In this document: in pieces, positions 37,530 to 45,665 of the stretch
How the letters are laid out: each line of letters opens with the position of its first letter
Numbering within the stretch: position 1 is the stretch's first letter
Assembly: GCF_042643485.1 (NCBI RefSeq)
Contig: NZ_JBHRSJ010000001.1
Location: forward strand, 1-64,000
Length of the DNA stretch: 64,000 bases
Reading direction: 5' to 3'
Source: Azotobacter bryophylli
Lineage (GTDB): Bacteria; Pseudomonadota; Gammaproteobacteria; Pseudomonadales; Pseudomonadaceae
Translations under genes and position numbers: made by a program
The notes under the pieces: generated by a model
What the model was told of the DNA's origin: nothing
What the model saw: only the letters and a program-made list of their open reading frames with translations
Databases searched by the model: none

Positions 37530-39644
37530 TCAGAAGCGGTAGTTGGCGGCGACCGTGACGGTGCGGCCGGGCGCGGACTGGCGGCCCCAGGGGCTGGTGT
37601 CCATGCCGCGGAAGTAGTAGCGGTTGTCGAACAGGTTGCTGATGCCGATCGAGGTGGTCAGCTCGTCGCCGCTGAAGCGGAACCTGCGCTCCAGGGAGGT
37701 GTTCCAGACCCAGTAGGAGGGCAGCTGGCCGACCGAGGCGATGGCGTTCTCGTCCTTGGTGTTGGCGGTGTCGGTGAAGGCCTTGCTGACGAAGAGTCCG
37801 TCCAGGGCGTAGGTCCAGTCCTGGTTCAGGCGATAGCGGCCGTCGACGTTGAACTGGTGCTTGGAGGAGAAGGGCACTTCGTTGCCGCGGTACTGGCCGG
37901 CGCGCTGCTCGGCGTCCAGATAGGCGTAGCCGACGTGCAGGTCGAGCTTTTCCACCGGGGTCCAGAACATCTCGGTCTCGAAGCCCTGGTGGCGGGTCTT
38001 GCCGATGTTCTGGTAGGTGTCGGTGGTGCGGTTGTATTCGATCTGGTTGTCGAAGTCGATGCGGTACAGGTTGAAGTCGAAGCGCAGGTTGGCCAGCGGG
38101 GTGTAGCGGAAGCCGGCCTCGTAGTTCCAGGCCACTTCGGAGCCGACGTCGCCGTCCTTGACGATCGAGGTGATCTGCGGCACGCGCAGCGAGCGCTGGG
38201 CGTCGGCGAAGAGGAACCAGTGGTCGGTGAGCTGGAAGCCGGCGTTGATCCCGGGCAGCCACTCGTCGCTGGTGTTGGCCGTGCTCTTGCGGCTGACGGC
38301 GTCGGAATAGTTCATCTCCACGTGCTCGTGGCGCACGCCGGGGGTGATGGTCAGGCGGCCGTCGAGCAGGCTGATGGCGTCGCTGACGAAGAAGGCCCCG
38401 CCGTCGGTGTTGAAGCTCCAGTCGCGGACCACGCTGGTCGCGCCGGTGGACAGGCTGGTCTTGTTGACGTCGAACTGGGTGTCCTCGCTGACGTAGCGGC
38501 CGCCGACCAGCCAGGTCTGGTCCACCACGTCGCCGTAGAAGCTGAAGCTCACCTTCGGCTCGATGCCCCAGACCTTGAAGTTGCGCGGGGCGCTCTGCCG
38601 GTAGGCCGGCGTGGCGTCCGGGGTGAACTGCGACTTGGAATCCAGGCCGACGATGAAGTTGCGGTCGCTGTCGTGGGCGAAGCCGGTGAGGCTGAACTCC
38701 ATGTCCTCCAGCGGGCCGTGGGAGCCGAGGAACTGGGTGTAGGTGCCCCAGACCCGGTCGGTGTTGCCCTTGAAGCGGTCGAGGTCGCGGGTCGAGTCGC
38801 GCCAGTCGTGCTTGTAGTCTTTCACGCTGAGGGCGCCGGCCAGCTCCATGTCGGCCTCGTAGTGCTGCAGGCCGAAGCTCAGGCTGCGCACGTCGTCGAT
38901 GTCCCACTGGCCGCGCAGGCGGACGTTGTCCACGTCGGTGTTGGAGTGGTCGCGGTCGTAGTGGCCGCTCTTGTTGTTGTACTCCAGCATCAGGCCGAAG
39001 TTGTCGGTCAGGTGGCCGCCGGTGCTCAGGTAGGTGTCGTACAGCTGGTGGCCGCCGGGGGAGAAGGTGAGGCGCTCGCCGATGTTGTTTTCCCATTTCT
39101 TCGGGATCGGCTTGCTGATGAAGTTGATCACCCCGCCGACGTTGTTCGGGCCGTACTGGACGGCGGCGCCGCCGCGCACGATGTCGATCCGGTCGACGGT
39201 CTGCAGGGTCTGCGGGAACAGCGACAGGCTGGTCTGGCCGTAGGGCGCGAGCGACAGCGGAATCCCGTCGGAGAGCACCTGGACCCGGCCGCTGCGGCTC
39301 TCGTAGAGGCCGCGCACGGAAATCTGCGGCAGCACGCCGGTGCCGGTCTCGTCGAACACCTTCACCCCCGGCACGCGCTGCAGGGCGTCGTCCAGGCCGC
39401 GCACGCTGGCCTTCTTCAGATCCTCGGACTTGACCACGCTGCGGCTGCCGGCGTAGGTGCGGACCTCCTCGTCGCTGCCGTGACCGAGGACGTCGCCCTT
39501 GATCACCTGGGAGGCGAGCGAGAGCTTCTCCTCCTTGGTCTTTTCCTCGTCCTTGACGTCTTCGGCGGCTGCGGCGGCCTGGGCCAGCGCCAGGGTGAGC
39601 AGACTGAGAGACCAGCGGATGTGGCGTGCGGCCTTGTACTTCAT
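37530..39644 (-). CDS. TonB-dependent siderophore receptor (FecA/PvuA-like)
   Basis: 704 residues. A signal peptide ends at about residue 26. The plug domain includes GLDDALQRVPGVKV, ISVRGLYESRSGRVQVLSDG-type sequence, and VDRIDIVRGGAAVQYGPNNVGGVINF. The 22-strand barrel ends in the aromatic VTVAANYRF. The LSLAPYGQTSLSLFP segment is FecA-like, fitting a citrate-type ferric siderophore. Position between the aldolase and pvsA makes ferric vibrioferrin the likely ligand, as for PvuA. No TonB box is certain. It begins 13 bp after the aldolase stop. No pvuBCDE-type ABC transporter is in the window. Confidence 0.92.
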   Translation of the reverse strand: MKYKAARHIRWSLSLLTLALAQAAAAAEDVKDEEKTKEEKLSLASQVIKGDVLGHGSDEEVRTYAGSRSVVKSEDLKKASVRGLDDALQRVPGVKVFDETGTGVLPQISVRGLYESRSGRVQVLSDGIPLSLAPYGQTSLSLFPQTLQTVDRIDIVRGGAAVQYGPNNVGGVINFISKPIPKKWENNIGERLTFSPGGHQLYDTYLSTGGHLTDNFGLMLEYNNKSGHYDRDHSNTDVDNVRLRGQWDIDDVRSLSFGLQHYEADMELAGALSVKDYKHDWRDSTRDLDRFKGNTDRVWGTYTQFLGSHGPLEDMEFSLTGFAHDSDRNFIVGLDSKSQFTPDATPAYRQSAPRNFKVWGIEPKVSFSFYGDVVDQTWLVGGRYVSEDTQFDVNKTSLSTGATSVVRDWSFNTDGGAFFVSDAISLLDGRLTITPGVRHEHVEMNYSDAVSRKSTANTSDEWLPGINAGFQLTDHWFLFADAQRSLRVPQITSIVKDGDVGSEVAWNYEAGFRYTPLANLRFDFNLYRIDFDNQIEYNRTTDTYQNIGKTRHQGFETEMFWTPVEKLDLHVGYAYLDAEQRAGQYRGNEVPFSSKHQFNVDGRYRLNQDWTYALDGLFVSKAFTDTANTKDENAIASVGQLPSYWVWNTSLERRFRFSGDELTTSIGISNLFDNRYYFRGMDTSPWGRQSAPGRTVTVAANYRF

Positions 39645-39657
39645 GGCTTCTTGCTCC

Positions 39658-40428
39658 TTAGTTCTTCTGTTGCAGGTCGTGCAGGCGGTTCTTCAGGGCG
39701 GCGAGCAGCAGGCCGCGGTCCTCGCCGGCGAGGAAGCAGCGGATGCCGCGCTCTCGCCAGTGATCGAGCTGTTCGGGGGTGCGCGGGTTGGCGCAGAAGG
39801 GCACGCCGGCTTCGGCGCAGGCCTCGGCGATGCGCTGCAGCGCCCGCCAGACCTGCGGGTGGGCCGGCTGCGGGCCGAGTCCCAGGTCGAGGGCCAGGTC
39901 CAGCGCGCCTTCCAGGACCATGGCGACGCCGGGCTGGGCGAGGATCGCCGGCAGGGCCTCGAGGCCGGCGGCGCTCTCGATCATCGGCACGATGCGCGGC
40001 TCGCCGTTGACCCGGGCGATGTAGTCGGGCAGCGCCAGGGCGCCGAAGCCGGTGACGCGCCCGCCGCTGATGCCGCGCCGACCCTGCGGCGGAAACCAGG
40101 CGGCGGCGACGGCCCGGGCGACCTCGTCGGCGCTTTCCACCCGGGGCAGGACGATGGTTTCGAAGCCGGCGTCCAGGGCGCGGCCGATCTGTTTGGCGTC
40201 CACCTCCGGCAGGCGCAGCCAGGCGGCGATGCCGGCGGCCTCGCAGGCGCGCAGGCAGTGCATCAGTTCTTCCTCGCCGCGCAGCAGGTGCTCCCGGTCG
40301 AGGATCAGGAAGTCGTAGCCGGCGGCGGCGACCATCTCGCAGAGCAGCGGCGAGGGCACCGAGCCGAGCAGACCGTGGATGGCTTCGCCGTGGCCGAGGC
40401 GGGCGAGGACGGATGATTCGCTGAGCAT
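39658..40428 (-). CDS. HpcH/HpaI-family aldolase, SbnG-like candidate citrate synthase
   Basis: 256 residues, single TIM-barrel of the HpcH/HpaI class. Active-site features: FLILDREHLLRG with the catalytic histidine near residue 47, AAWLRLPEVD with an arginine near 71, and metal-ligand positions E (VPMIESAAGLE) and D (EGALDLALDLG). The usual GPxDL loop is changed to EGALDL. The family cleaves or forms pyruvate/oxaloacetate aldols; SbnG of the staphyloferrin B cluster is a member that makes citrate from oxaloacetate and acetyl-CoA. First gene behind a Fur-like box in a citrate-siderophore cluster, so the same role is a good inference, not proven. AAGGA precedes ATG 40428. Confidence 0.78.
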   Translation of the reverse strand: MLSESSVLARLGHGEAIHGLLGSVPSPLLCEMVAAAGYDFLILDREHLLRGEEELMHCLRACEAAGIAAWLRLPEVDAKQIGRALDAGFETIVLPRVESADEVARAVAAAWFPPQGRRGISGGRVTGFGALALPDYIARVNGEPRIVPMIESAAGLEALPAILAQPGVAMVLEGALDLALDLGLGPQPAHPQVWRALQRIAEACAEAGVPFCANPRTPEQLDHWRERGIRCFLAGEDRGLLLAALKNRLHDLQQKN

Positions 40429-40461
40429 GTCGATCCTTGTGACGTCTTAGCATTCGCCATT

Positions 40462-40480
40462 GATATTAATTCTCATTAAT
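40462..40480 (-). promoter_or_regulatory. Candidate Fur box upstream of the siderophore cluster
   Basis: GATATTAATTCTCATTAAT; its complement matches the 19-base GATAATGATAATCATTATC consensus at 14 positions (13 in the forward sense). It is an AT-rich island in GC-rich DNA, 34 bp upstream of the aldolase start, suggesting iron-dependent repression of the aldolase-receptor-pvs genes. It lies 160 bp from amn and might also be within its upstream region. Confidence 0.7.
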
Positions 40481-40639
40481 GGTGATGCGCAAGACCCAGC
40501 GTTGCGTTTTCCGTGCGTCGGGGGCCCGTACTAGAGGCCCGTCACCGTCTCCGGAGGCCGCCGTCCGGCCCGGCGGCTATCGCCCGGCGCCGGAAAGCGG
40601 GCAAGATAGGTTCGAGAAAACAAGACAGAGAGCCGGAAC

Positions 40640-42112
40640 GTGAACATCGACTCAGGAGCTTTCATCACCGCCGCCACCGCCGAGGAGGCGGTGGACCTTC
40701 TCGCCGGTCTGCACCAGCGTGCGGCCACGGCGCTGCACCAGGCGCTCAAGCGCTATCTGAAGGACCGGGTCGAGCCGGACGCCGGGCAGCGCAGCCTGTT
40801 CCGCTATCCGCAGCTGCGCCTGACCTACCACTGCCATGGCGAGGTGCCATCCACCGTGCGCGCCTATGCCCGGGTGCAGGTGCCCGGCACCTACAGCGTC
40901 ACCGTGACCCAGCCGGCGGCCTTCCGCGGTTACCTGCTCGACCAGCTGCGCCCGCTGATGCGCGACTTCACGGTGCAGGTGGAGGTCGGCGTCAGCCAGC
41001 AGAACATTCCCTATCCCTACGTGGTGGAGCAGGGCGACGAACTGGCCGGATCGGGGGTGACCGCCGCCGAGCTGGCGCGGGTGTTCCCCAGCACCGACCT
41101 GTCGGCAGCCACCGACCGCATCGCCGACGGCCTCTACGAATGGGACAAGGCCGAAGCCTTCCCGCTGGCGCTGTTCGACGCGGCGCGGGTGGACTTCTCC
41201 CTGCGCCGCCTGGTGCACTACACCGGCAGCGATTGGCGCCACGTGCAGCCGTGGGTTCTGCTGACCAACTACCACCGCTACGTCGACCAGTTCATCCGCT
41301 ACGGGCTCGACCAGCTGCGCGAAGACACGCGCTTCGTGCGCCTGGTGCTGCCGGGCAACGTGGTGCTGGAGCGGGGCATGGAAGAAGGGGCGATGCAGGC
41401 GATGATCGACTCGGTGCTCTGGCACCGCTACCAGATGCCGGCCTACCACCTGGTGGCCGAGGACGGCCACGGCGTCACCCTGGTGAACATCGGCGTCGGT
41501 CCCTCCAACGCCAAGAACATCACCGACCACCTGGCCGTGCTGCGCCCGCACTGTTGGCTGATGATCGGCCACTGCGGCGGCCTGCGGCAGTCGCAGACCA
41601 TCGGCGACTACGTGCTGGCCCACGCCTACATGCGCCGCGACGGCATCCTCGACCGCGTGCTGCCGCCGCACATCCCGCTGCCGGCGCTTGCCGAGGTGCA
41701 GCAGGCGCTGCAGGAGGCCGCCGCGCTGGTCACCGGCGAACGCGGCGACGCCCTCAAGCGGCGCCTGCGCACCGGCACCGTGCTGACCTACGACGACCGC
41801 AACTGGGAGCTGCGCTGGGCCCAGGAGCGGCCGCTGATCAACCTGTCGCGGGCGGTGGCTGTGGACATGGAGAGCGGCACCATCGCCGCCCAGGGCTATC
41901 GCCTGCGGGTGCCCTACGGCACCCTCCTGTGCGTGTCGGACAAGCCGCTGCACAGCGAGATCAAGCTACCCGGCGCGGCCAACGCCTTCTACGAGCGGGC
42001 GGTGACCCAGCACCTGCGGATCGGCCTGGCCGCCCTCGACCTCCTGCGCAGCCAGCTCGACTCGCTGCACTCGCGCAAGCTGCGCAGCTTCGACGAGCCG
42101 CCGTTCCGCTGA
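40640..42112 (+). CDS. amn: AMP nucleosidase
   Basis: 490 residues. An N-terminal AMP-nucleosidase-specific domain (about 1-170, with QNIPYPYVVEQGDEL) is joined to a nucleoside-phosphorylase-like domain with LVNIGVGPSNAKNITDHLAVLRPH, MIGHCGGLR, AVDMESGTIAAQG and LLCVSDKPLHSEIK. It hydrolyses AMP to adenine and ribose-5-phosphate, adjusting adenylate pools. Length is normal. It is divergent from the siderophore cluster. Confidence 0.95.
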   Translation: MNIDSGAFITAATAEEAVDLLAGLHQRAATALHQALKRYLKDRVEPDAGQRSLFRYPQLRLTYHCHGEVPSTVRAYARVQVPGTYSVTVTQPAAFRGYLLDQLRPLMRDFTVQVEVGVSQQNIPYPYVVEQGDELAGSGVTAAELARVFPSTDLSAATDRIADGLYEWDKAEAFPLALFDAARVDFSLRRLVHYTGSDWRHVQPWVLLTNYHRYVDQFIRYGLDQLREDTRFVRLVLPGNVVLERGMEEGAMQAMIDSVLWHRYQMPAYHLVAEDGHGVTLVNIGVGPSNAKNITDHLAVLRPHCWLMIGHCGGLRQSQTIGDYVLAHAYMRRDGILDRVLPPHIPLPALAEVQQALQEAAALVTGERGDALKRRLRTGTVLTYDDRNWELRWAQERPLINLSRAVAVDMESGTIAAQGYRLRVPYGTLLCVSDKPLHSEIKLPGAANAFYERAVTQHLRIGLAALDLLRSQLDSLHSRKLRSFDEPPFR

Positions 42113-42142
42113 CGGGGCGGCGCCCGCCGTATCGCCCGGCTA

Positions 42143-42715
42143 TCAGGTAGCCAGCAGCCAGCCGCCGGCGAGCGCGGTGAGGCCGCCGGCAATGCGTACC
42201 AGCGGCGCCACGGCCTGCGGCAGACGGCGCGCCAGTCGGTAGCCGAGGCCGTGCAGGGCGGCGGTGGCGACGACGAAGCCGGCGGCGTAGTCCCAGGGGC
42301 TGGCCAGGGTCGGCAGCTCCAGACCGTGGGCGACGCCGTGGCCGAGGGCGAACAGGGCGGTCAGGCCGAGTGCCGCGGCCAGCGGCGGGCGCGCCGCCAG
42401 GGCGACCAGCAGGCCGAGGGCGAGGACCGAGCCGGCGATGCCGTTTTCCAGCAGCGGCAGGGCGTGGCCGGCGAAACCGAGCAAGCCGCCGGCCAGCACG
42501 GCGGCCACGAAGGTCAGCGGCAGCGCCCAGCGTGCCGAACCTTTCTGCTGGGCGGCCCAGAGGCCGACGGCGAGCATCGCCAGCAGGTGGTCGAGGCCGC
42601 CGATCGGGTGGGCCAGGCCGGCGAGCAGGCCGGCGTGGTCGTGGCCGTCGTGGGCGAAAGCGAGCGCCGGGCTGAGCAGCAGGGCGCCGACGGCGAGGGT
42701 TTGACGCAGGTTCAT
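42143..42715 (-). CDS. ureJ: HupE/UreJ family membrane protein
   Basis: 190 residues. A signal sequence ends ALAFA, followed by the HupE/UreJ start HDGHDHAGLLAGLAHPIGGLDHLLAML, and five to six membrane helices. Conserved histidines (HPIGGLDH, LGHGVAHGLE) are likely nickel-binding. UreJ/HupE proteins are considered nickel permeases supplying urease or hydrogenase. It is 31 bp after ureG, at the end of the ureEFG group. Confidence 0.9.
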   Translation of the reverse strand: MNLRQTLAVGALLLSPALAFAHDGHDHAGLLAGLAHPIGGLDHLLAMLAVGLWAAQQKGSARWALPLTFVAAVLAGGLLGFAGHALPLLENGIAGSVLALGLLVALAARPPLAAALGLTALFALGHGVAHGLELPTLASPWDYAAGFVVATAALHGLGYRLARRLPQAVAPLVRIAGGLTALAGGWLLAT

Positions 42716-42746
42716 GGACGATCTCCCGAAGTGGAATGGGGGCGGC

Positions 42747-43361
42747 TCAGGCGGTGCCGAGCATGCCCTGTTGCTCGATGAAGGCGATGATCTCGGCCAG
42801 GCCCTGGCCGGTCTTCTGGTTGCTGAATACGAAGGGACGCTCGCCGCGCATCTTGCGCGCGTCGCGCTCCATCACCTCCAGCGAGGCGCCGACCATGGGC
42901 GCCAGGTCGATCTTGTTGATCACCAAGAGGTCCGACTTGCAGATGCCGGGGCCGCCCTTGCGCGGCAGCTTGTCGCCGGCGGACACGTCGATCACGTACA
43001 GGGTCAGGTCGGACAGCTCCGGACTGAAGGTGGCGGACAGGTTGTCGCCGCCGGATTCCACCAGGATCAGGTCGAGGCCGGGGAAGCGGCGGTTGAGTTG
43101 GTCCACCGCCTCCAGGTTGATCGAGGCGTCCTCGCGGATCGCCGTGTGCGGGCAGCCGCCGGTTTCCACGCCGATGATCCGCTCCGGCGCCAGGGCTTCG
43201 TTGCGCACCAGGAACTGGGCGTCCTCCTGGGTGTAGATGTCGTTGGTCACCACGGCGAGGTTGTAACGCTCGCGCAGGGCCTGGCACAGGGCCAGGGTCA
43301 GGGCGGTCTTGCCGGAACCGACCGGACCGCCGATGCCGACGCGCAGGGGTTGGCTGTTCAT
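42747..43361 (-). CDS. ureG: Urease accessory GTPase UreG
   Basis: 204 residues, G3E GTPase. P-loop GIGGPVGSGKTALTLALCQ lies at residues 9-27, NDIYTQEDA and the CPH metal motif (GGCPHTAIRED) near residue 65-75, and the NKIDLAPMVGA base-recognition loop near 150. UreG uses GTP to deliver nickel to apo-urease with UreDF and UreE. It lies 13 bp downstream of ureF. Confidence 0.97.
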   Translation of the reverse strand: MNSQPLRVGIGGPVGSGKTALTLALCQALRERYNLAVVTNDIYTQEDAQFLVRNEALAPERIIGVETGGCPHTAIREDASINLEAVDQLNRRFPGLDLILVESGGDNLSATFSPELSDLTLYVIDVSAGDKLPRKGGPGICKSDLLVINKIDLAPMVGASLEVMERDARKMRGERPFVFSNQKTGQGLAEIIAFIEQQGMLGTA

Positions 43362-43374
43362 GTGTGTTCTCCAA

Positions 43375-44049
43375 TCAGGAACGGAAGAGACGGCTGTACT
43401 GGCGCTCGTGGGCCATGCTCGCCAGGGCCAGGCCGAAGGCGGCGCTGCCCCAGCGTTCGGGATCGAGGTCGGCGGCCGCGGCCTGCGCCTCCGAGAGCAC
43501 CGGCAGCAGCGCGGAGGTCAGACGCTGGGCGGCCTGCTGGCCGAGCGGCAGGGTCTTCATCAGCACCGCCAGCTGGTTCTCCAGCCAGCCCCAGAGCCAG
43601 GCGGACAGCGCGTCCGCCGGGGCGATTCGCCAGGTGCGGGCGGCCAGCGCCCAGGCCAGGGCCAGGCCGGGTTCCCCGATGCCGGCGAGCAGGGCGCGGG
43701 ACGGCTCGTCCAGCTCCGGCAGGCCCTCCAGCAACTGCTGCAGGGAGTAGCCCATCTGCCGGCTCTCCTGGCGCAGCTCGCGGGTCTCGCGGCTGGCGCC
43801 GTGGCGCTCGGCGAGCGTGCGCAGGCGATCCCAGTCGTCGGCCGCCGCGGCCTGGCAATGGGCCAGCAGCAGCGGCGCCTCGAAGCGGGCGAGGTTGAGC
43901 CGCAGCTGGTCCTCCAGCCAGCGCCGGGCGCTGGCTGGGTCGTGCACCAGCCCCCGCTCGACGGCCAGCTCCAGGCCCTGGGAATAGCTGTAGCCGCCGA
44001 TCGGCAGCTGCGGACTGGCCAGGCGCAGCAGCGCCCAGGTCCCGCTCAT
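43375..44049 (-). CDS. ureF: Urease accessory protein UreF
   Basis: 224 all-helical residues. Typical features: LLRLASPQLPIGGYSYSQGLE at the start, RETRELRQESRQMGYSL in the middle and the conserved C-terminal HERQYSRLFRS. UreF bridges UreD and UreG in the urease activation complex. ATG 44049 overlaps the ureE stop in ATGA, fixing the start. Confidence 0.96.
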   Translation of the reverse strand: MSGTWALLRLASPQLPIGGYSYSQGLELAVERGLVHDPASARRWLEDQLRLNLARFEAPLLLAHCQAAAADDWDRLRTLAERHGASRETRELRQESRQMGYSLQQLLEGLPELDEPSRALLAGIGEPGLALAWALAARTWRIAPADALSAWLWGWLENQLAVLMKTLPLGQQAAQRLTSALLPVLSEAQAAAADLDPERWGSAAFGLALASMAHERQYSRLFRS

Positions 44050-44546
44050 GGGCGCACGCCGAACTGGTGCAGACGCGGGGCGTAGCTGAATTCGGCGTCG
44101 CCGGCGTGGGAATGGTGGTGGCCGCCGCCGTAGGCGCCGTGCTCGGGCTGGAAGGGCGCCTCGACGGCCTCCACTGTGGCGCCGAGCTGCAGCAGCATGT
44201 CCCTGAGCACGTAGTCGTCGAGCAGGCGCAGCCAGCCGTCGCCGATCTGCAGGGCGACGTGGCGGTTGCCCAGGTGATAGGCGGCGCGGGTCAGTTCCAG
44301 GGCGTCGGCGCAGGTGACGTGCAGCAACGGCTCCGGCCGGGCGCGCACGCGCACGATGCGGCCGTCCTGCGCTTCGAGGAACTCGCCGTCGCGCAGCGGC
44401 GGCTGGCCGCGTTCGAGGAACAGGCCGACCTCCTCGCCGCTGCCGGCGAAGCAGCGCAGGCGGCTTTTGCTGCGGGCGTCGAAGGTCAGTTCCAGTTCGG
44501 CGTCCCAGTCGGGACGCGCGGCAGTGCGTCGGTGGATCACCAGCAT
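44046..44546 (-). CDS. ureE: Urease accessory nickel chaperone UreE
   Basis: 166 residues. The N-terminal peptide-binding domain (to about residue 75) and the metal-binding domain with AAYHLGNRHVALQI carrying the conserved GNRH histidine are present. A histidine-rich segment GGGHHHSHAGD (near residue 142) may bind additional nickel. It is first of the ureEFG-J group and has a strong sigma-54-like promoter 36 bp upstream. Confidence 0.95.
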   Translation of the reverse strand: MLVIHRRTAARPDWDAELELTFDARSKSRLRCFAGSGEEVGLFLERGQPPLRDGEFLEAQDGRIVRVRARPEPLLHVTCADALELTRAAYHLGNRHVALQIGDGWLRLLDDYVLRDMLLQLGATVEAVEAPFQPEHGAYGGGHHHSHAGDAEFSYAPRLHQFGVRP

Positions 44547-44581
44547 GGGGCAGTTTCCGCATCGATCGATGCCGGACTTCG

Positions 44582-44597
44582 AGCAAGGGGCTTGCCA
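44582..44597 (-). promoter_or_regulatory. Candidate sigma-54 promoter for ureEFG-ureJ
   Basis: TGGCAAGCCCCTTGCT on the minus strand has GG and GC separated by 10 bases. It agrees with TGGCACGrNNNTTGCW except at two positions (C to A, and purine to C), including a perfect TTGC -12 element. It ends 36 bp upstream of the ureE ATG. Confidence 0.7.
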
Positions 44598-44663
44598 AGG
44601 CCGTAGGAGTCCGGCGGGCCGCGGGATGCGGCGGGGTGGCGCCTGATTATGGGGCTTTATGGT

Positions 44664-44678
44664 GCGCTATTTTAGTGC
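44664..44678 (-). promoter_or_regulatory. Candidate NtrC site upstream of ureE
   Basis: GCGCTATTTTAGTGC fits the NtrC dyad GCAC-N7-GTGC with one mismatch and an AT-rich centre. It lies 67 bp upstream of the sigma-54-like element, an appropriate distance for an enhancer. Confidence 0.6.
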
Positions 44679-44721
44679 GGTCGATGGGCGCGTGCGCCGA
44701 AACGGGCTGAATTGTTGCCTG

Positions 44722-45441
44722 TCAGTACAGGGGATGCTCCATCTTGAGCAGCAGGAAGTCGTTGCACTGGGCGTTCTGCCCGGAGTAGACCGCGCAGCCG
44801 CCGCGGTTGTCTAGGTCCGAGCCGCTGTAGGAGAGGTCGAAGCGGATTCCCAGCCAGGGTCGCGACAGGTTCAGCGACCAGTCGTTGTAGTTGCGCACGC
44901 TGCGGCCGTTGGCCAGCGACACCGGGTTGTTCAGGCTGTGGCTGGCGTACTTGAGGGTCACGTCCAGGTTCAGCGGCGAACGCTGCCCGAGGTCGACCAG
45001 CAGGGTGTTGTCGGCGCGGTCGTTGGCCCGGCTCAGGGCCGCGCCGAGGCGGCTGCCGAGCAGGGTCAGGCCGGCGTAGACCTCGTGCCGGTCGGCGTTC
45101 TTCAGGTAGGGATAGGCGTAGCGGATCACGCCGATCTCGTAGCCCGGGCCGTTGCCGCGTGTGCCGGCGTAGCCCACGTAGGAGTCCATTTCCAGCTGGG
45201 AGCCCGGGGTGATGCCCACGCTCGGCGACCACTGGCCGAAATACCAGCCGTTGGCGTGGGTCAGGTCCAGGCCGCCGTGGAAGTTGCCGCTGCGGGCCGG
45301 CTGGATCAGGCCCTGGGCCATGTTGCGGGTGGGGGTGGTGGCCAGTTTCAGTTCGAAGTCGCCCAGTTCGCGCTGCATGACCTGGGCGTAGGCGCCGCTC
45401 CCGAAGAGCAGGGCCGGGAACAGGAGCATTCTGAGGAACAT
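44722..45441 (-). CDS. TorF-family putative porin (Gcw_chp type)
   Basis: 239 residues. A signal peptide (1-19, ending GAYA) is followed by the family pattern: FELKLATTPTRNMAQGLIQP, FHGGLDLTHANGWYFGQW, EMDSYVGYAG, GYEIGVIRYAYP and a C-terminal beta-strand series ending MEHPLY. Proteins of this family form small outer-membrane barrels of uncertain substrate. It is transcribed towards ureE but is separated by 175 bp containing the ureE promoter signals. Confidence 0.8.
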   Translation of the reverse strand: MFLRMLLFPALLFGSGAYAQVMQRELGDFELKLATTPTRNMAQGLIQPARSGNFHGGLDLTHANGWYFGQWSPSVGITPGSQLEMDSYVGYAGTRGNGPGYEIGVIRYAYPYLKNADRHEVYAGLTLLGSRLGAALSRANDRADNTLLVDLGQRSPLNLDVTLKYASHSLNNPVSLANGRSVRNYNDWSLNLSRPWLGIRFDLSYSGSDLDNRGGCAVYSGQNAQCNDFLLLKMEHPLY

Positions 45442-45665
45442 GGAGTGTCCTTCCGGTCGGAGGGTCTTCTTCGGCGGCTGCGCGTCTCTGCGGCAGCCGA
45501 CCGCGGAAGCCCCTCAGCATACTGTTTCCGTACACGTCAGAATGACCTTCCGTCGATTTTCCCGGAACGGAGTGCCGGTTTCGGACGAGCGCCCGCCGAC
45601 CCTGCCGGAAGGAGGCGTTTGGGAGTAACTTAGTCGGTCTTTCCTGTTCGGGCTCCGGGGGCTTC

